DNA of 8,656 nucleotides. Source: Desulfobacterales bacterium. GTDB taxonomy: Bacteria; Desulfobacterota; Desulfobacteria; Desulfobacterales; RPRI01. The position numbers and the translations under genes were made by a program. The notes under the pieces were generated by a model. That model was not told the DNA's origin, searched no databases, and saw only the letters and a list, made by a program, of their open reading frames with translations. The DNA lies in assembly GCA_020052975.1 (NCBI GenBank), contig JAGVOC010000251.1:1-8656 (forward strand), in the 5' to 3' direction. Below, piece by piece: positions 1 to 5,939 of the stretch; the stretch's first letter is position 1, and every line of letters begins with the position of its first letter.

Positions 1-128
1 CTGTGTTGCACTTCATCTTTCGTCATTGCAGCGTACCAGTAAGTACGCTTCATTCCTCAAGATTCGTGCGCCTTGCATAATGAGCTTTTTACTTTGCCGG
101 CTGAATTCCGACTTATTACGAGACCATC
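1..128 (-). repeat. Miniature inverted-repeat element, copy A (cut by window edge)
   Basis: This stretch matches the reverse complement of the element at 6774-6948 with about eight mismatches, and is 22 bp shorter in the middle (3 nt replace the 25-nt GC-rich centre at about 6850-6875). Base 1 aligns with 6923, so about 25 bp including the outer terminal repeat lie beyond the window. The end at 110-128 reads GACTTATTACGAGACCATC against GACTTTTTACGAAGCCATC in the other copy, so this terminus has decayed. No coding potential is apparent. It lies about 160 bp past the stop of the minus-strand CsgG/DUF1566 gene. Confidence 0.85.
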
Positions 129-279
129 AAAATCAAATGTCCTTCAAATTATTTCATTTCATGGTTAAGCATCATATGGCTCACTTTTCTGTGTTTTTCA
201 CCTACAGGAAAGTAATACCGATGTTGCAAGCCAAACAGCCGGGAAATTGCTTCAGAAAATAATCAAAGAACCAAATGAC

Positions 280-294
280 CAAATAACCTATTTG
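280..294. other. Small inverted repeat spanning a stop codon
   Basis: CAAATA and TATTTG form a perfect 6-bp stem with a 3-nt loop, spanning the stop codon of the CsgG/DUF1566 gene. Diversity-generating retroelement targets often carry a hairpin just after the variable repeat, which is why it is listed. A 6-bp AT-rich stem could easily be chance. Apart from this I see nothing in 129-287. Confidence 0.25.
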
Positions 295-1328
295 CCGGAA
301 CGCACCGGGAGTGCCAAGCAGCAACTGGCGTCGCCAGACTGGCGAGTCGAGTTCCGTTCGCCGGCGTCGAAACGGAAGAAGGCGGCGTAGGAACCGCGCG
401 TTTCGGAAGCCCAGGCCAAAATACAAGTAAGACGAATCAATTCTGTCAAATGAATATTCCATGTGCCGCCAAATAAACCACGACATTCAGACTGATAAGT
501 TTTACCTGCATAGTACAACCCCGCCAGCTCATCCTGTGTCGGCATTCGCCAATCAGTGTATCCGCCACCCTGATAATTTTCACAATAAGACTTGGCGCCT
601 TGCCAGTTAATGTTCGACCCGTTGTCCCTCTCCGCCCACATCAGGTTCGTCCGCGTGTCCATTACCGTCCCATTGTCATAGGCGATGAAACGGCCATCCC
701 TCGCGGTTTCCTTGGCTGGAGCTGCGGGCGGGACAATCGCTATGGGAGTGGATACCGGTTTAGGCTCGGGTTGCTTGGTCACATCCACGGTTGCCGGTTT
801 CGGCGCTGTTGCCGCGGGCTGCTCAACCTTTTCGCCGAGGAGTTTTTTCGCAAGTCTCGTGGTTGAATCAAGCAGCTCGTCAAGTTCGCATCTGCACTTA
901 TCCGCCACAGAAATCTCTATCTTCCCCGTTTGAACATTTATCAACTGGAGCGTAAGATAATAGGTCTTCCCCACAATACCCACCGAACCGTTTACTATCT
1001 TTCCCACACCGAGTATCTGCCCTGCCTCGACCTTGCACTCCTGTGCCACGCAGCCCGACATCTGGAATTTCTGCTCCCCGAGTATCTTGTTCATGTTGCC
1101 TCGGTCTATGACTTCGTACTTGTCGGACTGAGAAAACTCATGAATCACACTATCTGCAAGAGGACGGGAAATACCTTTATCTCCGGTTGTAACTTCAAAG
1201 TCGAAGACGGCTACGTAGTTGTCAACCGTCTTTATTTCGGGCTTGTCCTTTTTTTCGGCGGCCAAAGCGCCGGATACGGTAAAAATCACAAAGAGTAATG
1301 CAAAAAGAGCTTTAATTGCCTTCTTCAT
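288..1328 (-). CDS. Secreted CsgG-like / DUF1566 (C-type-lectin-like) fusion protein
   Basis: A 346-residue exported protein. Residues 1-23 form a Sec signal peptide (KK, hydrophobic core, likely cut after ALA) without a lipobox Cys. Residues 38-166 resemble the CsgG/TolB-N-like domain: VAVFDFE, then YEVIDRGNMNKILGEQKFQMSGC, then LGVGKIVNGSV and INVQTGKI. Cysteines 93, 98, 145 and 147 may form disulfides. Residues 170-208 are a Pro/Ala-rich linker. Residues 210-346 are a DUF1566 (Lcl C-terminal) domain, shown by NGTVMDTRTNLMWA, GGYTDWRMPTQDEL, LTEL and a terminal ALPVRSG. Start: GAGG lies 8 nt upstream of the ATG. A periplasmic or cell-surface recognition role is inferred from the domains; no ligand can be assigned. 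The last ~41 residues are compositionally unlike the rest (see 291-413). The gene stands alone, with the 57-aa gene divergent behind it. Domain calls are fairly secure, function is unknown. Confidence 0.85.
   Translation of the reverse strand: MKKAIKALFALLFVIFTVSGALAAEKKDKPEIKTVDNYVAVFDFEVTTGDKGISRPLADSVIHEFSQSDKYEVIDRGNMNKILGEQKFQMSGCVAQECKVEAGQILGVGKIVNGSVGIVGKTYYLTLQLINVQTGKIEISVADKCRCELDELLDSTTRLAKKLLGEKVEQPAATAPKPATVDVTKQPEPKPVSTPIAIVPPAAPAKETARDGRFIAYDNGTVMDTRTNLMWAERDNGSNINWQGAKSYCENYQGGGYTDWRMPTQDELAGLYYAGKTYQSECRGLFGGTWNIHLTELIRLTCILAWASETRGSYAAFFRFDAGERNSTRQSGDASCCLALPVRSGK
291..413 (-). other. Candidate DGR variable repeat (3' end of DUF1566 gene)
   Basis: The last 41 codons (Trp306 to Lys346) have about 67% GC and only about 12% A on the coding strand. 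The 120 nt just upstream in the gene (421-540) are about 42% GC. The peptide alternates fixed framework residues (WASETRGS, AA, F, G, R, QS, ALPVRSG) with scattered residues such as Y314, F317, R319, D321, A322, S327-R329 and G332-L338. Most of those codons end in C or T (TAC, TTC, CGT, GAC, GCC, ACT, CGC, GGC, AGT, TGC), as expected if AAC or AAT template codons had been mutated at the A positions. GAA324, TCG327 and TTG338 do not fit AAC/AAT and would need other A-containing template codons. DUF1566 has the C-type lectin fold used by DGR targets. No template repeat or reverse transcriptase is in the window. Confidence 0.4.
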
Positions 1329-1391
1329 TCGTAAAGCCTCATTTTAAGAATATCGCAGGAATTACATCAAAAGATCAGAACAGTCCCGATT

Positions 1392-1419
1392 TGAATATCA
1401 TAACTTGTTAATTTGTCAA
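1392..1419 (-). promoter_or_regulatory. Candidate sigma70-type promoter for the CsgG/DUF1566 gene
   Basis: On the minus strand a perfect -35 TTGACA (1414-1419) is followed after 16 nt by TATTCA (1392-1397), a weak -10 matching only part of TATAAT. A transcript would begin about 55 nt before the ATG at 1328. The call rests mainly on the -35 box. Confidence 0.35.
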
Positions 1420-1518
1420 AATGAATTGTCAGGAAACAAGGATAGTCCATTTGATTGGAAACTCTAAGGGAAAATAAAACAAAAAAATCGTCATCAAGCA
1501 AGAACGGAGAGAAATTCA

Positions 1519-1547
1519 TGGTAAAATCCGCGCTATGGCATTATAAT
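1519..1547 (+). promoter_or_regulatory. Candidate promoter for the 57-aa membrane protein gene
   Basis: A perfect -10 hexamer TATAAT lies at 1542-1547, about 45 nt before the first ATG at 1592. The hexamer 17 nt upstream (TGGTAA, 1519-1524) is a poor -35. In an AT-rich intergenic stretch a TATAAT can occur by chance, so confidence is limited. Confidence 0.3.
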
Positions 1548-1591
1548 ATTAAAATATAAAGATGAGGGGCTTGTTTGTAAATATTTAATTA

Positions 1592-1765
1592 ATGGCAACA
1601 ATCATGTCTCGAAAAAAGCTGATCATGATAGGAATGATTGTTGGTTCTATGGTGGGGGGGTATCTGCCTGCGCAGTTTGGGCTCGACGAACTCATGGTCT
1701 CATTCTTGGGCAGTTTTATCGGCGGGATTATCGGCATATGGATTGGTTATAAGTTGTCCGTGTAG
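1592..1765 (+). CDS. Small two-helix glycine-zipper membrane protein
   Basis: A 57-residue ORF (58 codons with the TAG) in an otherwise empty gap, running MATIMSRKKLIMIG and onward. A short basic N-terminus (RKK) is followed by two hydrophobic segments, about residues 10-27 and 35-55, joined by a loop containing LPAQFGLDEL. Gly spacing is regular in both: G14, G18, G22, G23 in the first and G40, G44, G45, G48, G52 in the second, i.e. GxxxG ladders suited to tight helix packing. The positive-inside rule puts the RKK end in the cytoplasm. The pattern of basic start, two membrane helices and clean stop argues for a real gene. Start is uncertain: ATG at 1592 or at 1604 (MSRKK), and neither has a convincing Shine-Dalgarno. 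I believe similar small proteins occur in deltaproteobacteria, but no function is known to me. Confidence 0.6.
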   Translation: MATIMSRKKLIMIGMIVGSMVGGYLPAQFGLDELMVSFLGSFIGGIIGIWIGYKLSV

Positions 1766-1899
1766 GAAAAAGCAGGACGGGCATTACTGAATGGTTCAGC
1801 ACGGAGGCCTTTTCGGGCACAATCCGGAGCAGAAACAGGTCCGCGGCTCACATAACAATGTTACAGGTCCCTGCAGTGCGAGTTTCTCTCTGATGAAAG

Positions 1900-3240
1900 C
1901 TATTCCAGAGCTTTATCCGGTCTGCCGATTCCGGCTTTTCTGTTCTGCGACTCCCAATATTTCCGGTAAATATAATTCGGGCGACGCTTAACCGGAACAG
2001 CCTTTACGCGTTCAATCCAGCCGCCTGTCATCTCATGCGCCTGTTTGAAAGCTGATAGAGTAAGATCAAAGCTTTTACCTGATGTAACACTTACTGAATT
2101 CTTAATAAAGGAATCTTCAAGTTCGTCGCGCTCCCTGTTTATCAATCTGATTCTTGTCTCATAATCTGAAAGAATGCTGCGGTGCAAAAGCTCGTGATGC
2201 CACCAGAGTGTTTCAGGGTTGAATTTGCCGTCCAATCCCCTGCTTACTTCAGGGATAACCTCCCCGTTAAACCATACCGGTTTGAATATCGATGTGCATG
2301 GAGCGGAAGTGCCTGTTGCCCAGCAGGTAATATCATCCTGTTTCAGGCTGGCAACAATCGACCCCGTTGTCTGGGTTGCATTCCGCGAAAGGCTGTTTGC
2401 CGCGTGGGCGCAAATACGATTTCCCAGGAAATGGGAATCAGGAGAGTACCCTCCTCCCCCGTGATCCCGCAAAATACTGAATGCTTCTTTTATGTTTACT
2501 TTTCCGATCCTCGAATTTATGAAATTGGATGAGCATTCTTTTCTTTTTCGGCTTGCGGAAAAGGTTGTAAAAAACCAGTCTGAATAGCTTTTTGCAAAAT
2601 TAAATACATCGCCTTTCTTTTGCCACCCTTTCTTTCGCGCGTGATCAATAAGCTCAGGATGACTCCTGTCAAACTCCTCCCCGATTGTAAGGCCGTTGCT
2701 GATTGAATAATAATCTGTTACTTTTTTTGCCGCCCAGAGATGTCCGGCCGTTTCAAGCACCCATGCTTCCCGATGGTCAGCCATAATAAAACTGTTATGG
2801 TAGGCCATTTTCTTATCTTCATACCCGCAAATTCCGCCCTGCCCGTAATCCGATAAAAGGCCGGCGATTGTTTCAAGAGCCTGTTCAGCCGATGCAGACC
2901 TTTCCAGAGCAAGACGAAGGAGGTCCATGCCGGTCAGGCTCCCTTCTTTACTTATTTCCATTTTCGTCCATACTGCTTCGTTCCCTATGGCAAGGCCTTT
3001 TTCATTAACCCCAATTTCAGCCCCCCACATCCAGAAAGGGCGGGAAAGGAGTGCGGCATGAGTCTCTTTAACCTGAGGTATTTGAATATATGTGCATTCC
3101 AACTTTTGTTTATCCGGATAAAATCCGGCCGGATGAAATTCAAGCGCCTGGGCTTCATTAGGCTCCCTGTCGCTGTTTTTCCCAAATATGACCGAACCAT
3201 CAATAGTTGCCGGAGGTAGAACCACGAAAGTATCGCACAT
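1900..3240 (-). CDS. C69-family (secernin-like) Ntn hydrolase / dipeptidase
   Basis: A 446-residue cytosolic protein with no signal peptide or membrane segment. It begins MCDTFVVLPPATIDGSVIFG followed by KNSDREPNEAQ, the N-terminal signature of the C69 (U34) dipeptidase/secernin group. In this family removal of Met exposes Cys2 as the nucleophile of an Ntn-type amidohydrolase. Further family-like blocks are GVNEKGLAIGNEAVWTK, GGICGYEDKKMAYHNSFI with the following WVLETAG, HGGGGYSPDS with an ICAHAA segment, QTTGSIVASL, and TGTSAPCTSIFKPVWF. Length is close to secernins (about 410-450). Start is firm: AAGGAG sits 10 nt upstream of the ATG, and Cys2 must be residue 2. The bacterial enzymes are usually annotated as dipeptidases, but substrate cannot be read from sequence and some members may be non-proteolytic amidases. 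Neighbours are unrelated. A candidate promoter lies at 3349-3377. Confidence 0.85.
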   Translation of the reverse strand: MCDTFVVLPPATIDGSVIFGKNSDREPNEAQALEFHPAGFYPDKQKLECTYIQIPQVKETHAALLSRPFWMWGAEIGVNEKGLAIGNEAVWTKMEISKEGSLTGMDLLRLALERSASAEQALETIAGLLSDYGQGGICGYEDKKMAYHNSFIMADHREAWVLETAGHLWAAKKVTDYYSISNGLTIGEEFDRSHPELIDHARKKGWQKKGDVFNFAKSYSDWFFTTFSASRKRKECSSNFINSRIGKVNIKEAFSILRDHGGGGYSPDSHFLGNRICAHAANSLSRNATQTTGSIVASLKQDDITCWATGTSAPCTSIFKPVWFNGEVIPEVSRGLDGKFNPETLWWHHELLHRSILSDYETRIRLINRERDELEDSFIKNSVSVTSGKSFDLTLSAFKQAHEMTGGWIERVKAVPVKRRPNYIYRKYWESQNRKAGIGRPDKALE

Positions 3241-3271
3241 GATTTCTGGCTCCTTTCATTCTATGCCGAAA

Positions 3272-3322
3272 TTATCTGTTAGGAGTCGTTACGAAATAAC
3301 TGTTACTTTCTGGACATTTCAT
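3272..3322 (-). CDS. Possible 16-residue leader peptide upstream of the C69 gene
   Basis: A short ORF, MKCPESNSYFVTTPNR then TAA, starts with ATG at 3322. A strong Shine-Dalgarno (AAGGAG, 3328-3333) sits 5 nt upstream. It ends 31 nt before the C69 start, inside the leader that the promoter at 3349-3377 would produce. There is no run of one amino acid as in classical attenuators. Such an ORF could arise by chance, and the ribosome-binding site is the main argument for it. Confidence 0.25.
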   Translation of the reverse strand: MKCPESNSYFVTTPNR

Positions 3323-3348
3323 TACGGCTCCTTATGCCGTTTTCGCCA

Positions 3349-3377
3349 TTTATAAATGACACAGTTATTTTTTACAA
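3349..3377 (-). promoter_or_regulatory. Candidate sigma70-type promoter for the C69 hydrolase gene
   Basis: Minus strand: TTGTAA (3372-3377), 17 nt, TATAAA (3349-3354), matching consensus at 4 of 6 and 5 of 6. It lies about 110 nt before the C69 start. A 10-bp inverted repeat has one arm in the spacer (ACAGTTATTT, 3361-3370) and the other in the leader (AAATAACTGT, 3294-3303), 57 nt apart. It may be an operator or incidental. Confidence 0.4.
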
Positions 3378-3483
3378 CGGCTCAGAAAGAATATGATTTG
3401 ATAATGTCGTATAATACACAGCGCCTGAAATAAGTTCAACCCAATATTATTTTTCTTCCGGGACAGCAGGTTACATTGCGATA

Positions 3484-3512
3484 TTGACCGCAATGATTAA
3501 TAATGATAAATA
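3484..3512 (+). promoter_or_regulatory. Candidate promoter for the 96-aa membrane-anchored protein
   Basis: TTGACC (3484-3489, 5 of 6 consensus) is followed after 17 nt by TAAATA (3507-3512), a weak -10. It would start transcription only about 20 nt before GTG 3540. A perfect TATAAT at 3410-3415 is an alternative -10 but has no recognisable -35. Confidence 0.3.
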
Positions 3513-3539
3513 TTTAAGTAAAACAAGGAGGAATTATTT

Positions 3540-3830
3540 GTGTTAAAAACTATTAAAAAATATATTCTGATAGGTTTACTGGCATATGGCGCATATTTTG
3601 TATTAGACCATCATTTTCTTTTTGAAGGTAAGAAATTTTATTTGCTGAAAAAATCCGAGCCTTCACTAGAATATACTTTTTTCAACATGACAGACAGAAG
3701 AACCGAATCAATCATGAAAATTGACGCGCTGCGGCAAGACGGTGTTGGCGACCTTCTGGTTGAGCTGGGGAAAATAACAGAAGAAGAAAAGATAATATTT
3801 GAAAAAAAATACGGCGAACAAGAGCGGTAA
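3540..3830 (+). CDS. Small membrane-anchored protein of unknown function
   Basis: 96 residues, starting with GTG. A near-perfect ribosome-binding site (AAGGAGG, 3525-3531) lies 8 nt upstream and decides the start. Residues 1-7 are basic (MLKTIKK) and 8-22 form one hydrophobic helix, giving a short N-in anchor. The remaining ~70 residues are soluble and charged. They hold an FFNMTDRRTESIMKIDALRQ stretch and an acidic/basic helix near the end (KITEEEKIIFEKKYGEQER) that is likely helical. There is no signal-peptidase site, lipobox, Cys pair or catalytic signature. I do not recognise the family. It is the only larger plus-strand gene here. It converges on the glycosyltransferase gene, with only 21 bp between the stops and no clear terminator. 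The strong Shine-Dalgarno and plausible topology make it a real gene, function unknown. Confidence 0.75.
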   Translation: MLKTIKKYILIGLLAYGAYFVLDHHFLFEGKKFYLLKKSEPSLEYTFFNMTDRRTESIMKIDALRQDGVGDLLVELGKITEEEKIIFEKKYGEQER

Positions 3831-3851
3831 TGGTTCCGTAAAGAGTCAATA

Positions 3852-5057
3852 TTAATCAGGTTTTTTTATTCCAAATGTTCCCATCTTTAAGCGTTGCCCG
3901 GCCAGAAGATCTTCCGTTTTGTATCTCGTCCCCCTCCAGTCAATTCCTCCTTTCAGTTTGCATATAATCCCGGAACGCAAAAGCATGACTGAAACCATTA
4001 AAAGTCCGAACTGAGCCAGGAAAAGGGGGAAAAACTTCTGTCCGAATTTTTCTTTAACGAAAAAAGCTCCGAAGGCCATAAAAACATAAGTAATTATACC
4101 GAGCATAAAAACAGGCAATACATTAAAAAACATTAGCGCCGCAAGAGGGGCAAAGGCAAAAGCCCAGATGAACGCCACAATAATTACCATCTTGATTAAG
4201 CTGTAATTCGCAACGGCCCCAAAAAAGTTTTTTTCAACACCCTTGAACATGGCCTTAATGGAAGGATACCAGACGAGTGAAATATCCCGGATTGTAATTG
4301 CAAAACTGCTTTTTGCTCCGGAAATACTAAGCATTAATCCGAGGCCCACATCATCAATCGGCTCCATCTTCAGCCATGAAAAACCTTCGGTATTATTAAA
4401 AGCGATTCTTCTTACAAGATTAAATGCCCCGGTACCAACGAACGCCTTTGACCCCGGCCTGCCCACATCAACAGCTCCGGTACCGTGAAGAAATATCGCT
4501 CCGAACGTATGGATGACAACATCAAACCAGAATGAATTTGCGGTTGGCTTCGGTAACAGGGCAAAATGGTCTGTTTTATCAGCTTCAGCTAATGACACGG
4601 CCTTCCGTAATGTGCCCTGCCGGAAGTGAATATCTGCGTCCGTAAAAAGCATCCATTCACCGTTGGCCATCTTCGTTCCTGTATCTAATGCATTTACTTT
4701 TCCGATCCAGCCTTCAGGAAGTTTATCAATATGCACTGCTTTCACCCTGGAATCTTCTTCAGCAATTCCGTCAATGATTGCTCCCGTTTCATCTGTTGAC
4801 CTGTCGTCTATCAGCAATATTTCAAGATCAGGATAATCCTGTTCAAGAAGCGTATTTACGGCCGGCTTAATAGTTTCGGCTTCGTTACACGCAGTTATTA
4901 TTATGCTCAGCTTTGGCCATCTTTTTAGTTCGGGAGGAGTCTCTTCCTCAAATATCCTTATACGGCTGGCAATACGGACCATTATTAAGCATGATATCCA
5001 CCATCCCATACAAAACATTATGATATATGCTTCAAATATCAAATTGCCTGTATCCAT
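3852..5057 (-). CDS. Membrane-bound family 2 glycosyltransferase
   Basis: 401 residues. An N-terminal membrane helix (about 8-28) precedes a cytosolic GT-A domain (about 48-240) and three or four C-terminal helices (about 288-365). GT2 signatures are LSIIITACNEAETI (50-63), LLIDDRSTDET (81-91), LPEGWIGKVNAL (113-124), the metal/nucleotide-binding TDAD (139-142), and PIDDVGLG (233-240), where the catalytic-base ED motif is expected. The GW-x-GK block and the later FKGVEKNFFGA (271-281) resemble the CrtQ/HpnB-like glycosyltransferases acting on polyisoprenoid lipids. A lipid acceptor at the inner membrane is therefore a reasonable inference but unproven. The ATG at 5057 has a weak Shine-Dalgarno (GGATAAG, far upstream); starting later would remove the first helix. 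It follows the DUF502 gene on the same strand, with a miniature element between them. Confidence 0.8.
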   Translation of the reverse strand: MDTGNLIFEAYIIMFCMGWWISCLIMVRIASRIRIFEEETPPELKRWPKLSIIITACNEAETIKPAVNTLLEQDYPDLEILLIDDRSTDETGAIIDGIAEEDSRVKAVHIDKLPEGWIGKVNALDTGTKMANGEWMLFTDADIHFRQGTLRKAVSLAEADKTDHFALLPKPTANSFWFDVVIHTFGAIFLHGTGAVDVGRPGSKAFVGTGAFNLVRRIAFNNTEGFSWLKMEPIDDVGLGLMLSISGAKSSFAITIRDISLVWYPSIKAMFKGVEKNFFGAVANYSLIKMVIIVAFIWAFAFAPLAALMFFNVLPVFMLGIITYVFMAFGAFFVKEKFGQKFFPLFLAQFGLLMVSVMLLRSGIICKLKGGIDWRGTRYKTEDLLAGQRLKMGTFGIKKPD

Positions 5058-5081
5058 CTTTTTTCACTTATCCGTGGGATC

Positions 5082-5208
5082 AATTATTGATACCTTCTTA
5101 AAAAGTCAAAAACCGACTTTTAACTTGGCGGGAAATCCGCCTGAGGCGGACCAGGGCTTAATCGCCCTCGGCCTGTTGATGGACTTTTTACGAGTCCATC
5201 AATTATTG
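5082..5208. repeat. Miniature inverted-repeat element, copy C, with 8-bp direct repeats
   Basis: Element 5090-5200. The left end (from 5089) reads GATACCTTCTTAAAAAGTC; the right end, reversed (5200-5182), reads GATGGACTCGTAAAAAGTC. The two 19-mers differ at five positions, and both match the terminal repeats of the 6774-6948 copy (GATGGCTTCGTAAAAAGTC) with two or three changes. AATTATTG flanks both sides (5082-5089 and 5201-5208), as expected of a target-site duplication. Inside are palindromes: AAAAGTC/GACTTTT (5101-5121), GGCGG/CCGCC (5127-5141) overlapping TCCGCC/GGCGGA (5136-5150), AGGGC/GCCCT (5153-5168), and an 8-bp-stem hairpin at 5178-5200. It carries no gene. It fills the gap between the DUF502 and glycosyltransferase genes and could form terminator-like RNA structures. 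Confidence 0.75.
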
Positions 5209-5217
5209 GAAACATCC

Positions 5218-5841
5218 TCATAAATATGTTGACCGGCCGGTTTCCCCCAAGCCCAACCTGCTAAGGATTTTTTTCGAACCGGCCCCGCATGTGATAACCG
5301 ATCTCATTGCTTCTTCGATCGGGATATCAACATGATGAACATATTTCCCCTTCACATGATATATGAACCCGGAAGTCGGATTGGGTGCTGTAGGCACAAA
5401 TATTGTGTAACTTCCGTCAGGATGAGAATCGGTAATAAAAGCCGTAACCAGAGTGTCATTTTCAAATATTCTGACAAGAGCAACCGATGAGAAGGGAAAC
5501 TTTTTCCCGATAAACTGCATTACGATCTCCTTGATAGTGCTGTATCCCGGAGCGATTTTTAGTATCCTGCTTTCAAGATTTTCATGCATGAATTTCCCGA
5601 TTTTAGTTTTGACAATTATTCCAATTATGAAACAGCTTATCAAGATGATCGCGATCACAAGTGCATCTGCAATAATCTCGCTCATGTGAGATTCTGTAAC
5701 TATAAGATCGGTCAAAGGCTGAATGATATCCGTAACCCACCCGAATAACCATTTGAAAACCATTATAAATATAAACATGGGGAGAATTACTACAACACCG
5801 CCGATAATTGATGTTTTTAAAAAAGACTTAAACTTTTCCAT
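5218..5841 (-). CDS. DUF502-family inner-membrane protein
   Basis: 207 residues from ATG 5841. The N-terminal half holds two membrane segments, about residues 11-36 and 56-77. The C-terminal half is soluble and carries family hallmarks: KIAPGYSTIKEIVMQFIGKK (95-114), FITDSHPDGSYTIFVPTAPN (135-154) leading into PTSG, and HHVDIPIEEAMRSVITCGAG (169-188). These identify DUF502 (COV-like), a conserved family of unsettled function in bacteria and plants. Start: AAAGG lies 7 nt upstream of ATG 5841. The frame is open back to 5985, but that extension runs through a repeat (5895-5939) and into mtgA, so it is rejected. The gene follows mtgA on the same strand after 94 bp and may be co-transcribed. A miniature element begins 10-15 bp past its stop. 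Confidence 0.85.
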   Translation of the reverse strand: MEKFKSFLKTSIIGGVVVILPMFIFIMVFKWLFGWVTDIIQPLTDLIVTESHMSEIIADALVIAIILISCFIIGIIVKTKIGKFMHENLESRILKIAPGYSTIKEIVMQFIGKKFPFSSVALVRIFENDTLVTAFITDSHPDGSYTIFVPTAPNPTSGFIYHVKGKYVHHVDIPIEEAMRSVITCGAGSKKILSRLGLGETGRSTYL

Positions 5842-5894
5842 AGAACTACCTTTCTGCTTTTTATTTAAAAAATGTGGAATCCGGTCTTTTATGT

Positions 5895-5939
5895 TTGATG
5901 GACTCGTCAAAAGTCCATCAACAGGCCGAGGGCGATTAA
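5895..5939. repeat. 45-bp repeat fragment overlapping the mtgA stop codon
   Basis: This is the reverse complement of 5158-5202 with a single mismatch (44 of 45), that is, the right end of miniature element copy C in inverted orientation. It contains the 8-bp-stem palindrome at 5897-5919 (GATGGACT, 7-nt loop, AGTCCATC). No matching left end or direct repeat is visible, so it is a fragment or a solo end. The TAA stop of mtgA (5936-5938) falls within it. With 5158-5202 it forms an inverted pair around the DUF502 gene. Confidence 0.8.

Noticed and set aside
1..287. DGR accessory gene, template repeat or reverse transcriptase downstream of the candidate variable region
   Set aside because: No A-rich copy of 291-413 and no RT-like coding sequence is present. 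The 26-262 plus-strand ORF is mostly repeat sequence.
288..480. Frameshift in the DUF1566 domain
   Set aside because: The abrupt change in composition suggested one, but the frame stays open and reaches the normal domain ending ALPVRSG, so a compositional switch explains it better.
202..486. 94-residue minus-strand ORF over the end of the CsgG/DUF1566 gene
   Set aside because: It is another frame of the real gene's GC-rich end, Arg-rich and without family features.
3241..3539. Riboswitch or structured RNA in the divergent gap
   Set aside because: Only short stems and a widely spaced 10-bp inverted repeat are visible. No known riboswitch core is recognisable.
5096..5202. Classical rho-independent terminator after DUF502
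   Set aside because: Several hairpins exist, but they belong to the miniature element and none shows a GC stem directly followed by a clear T run in the right direction, although AAAAGTC/GACTTTTT comes close.
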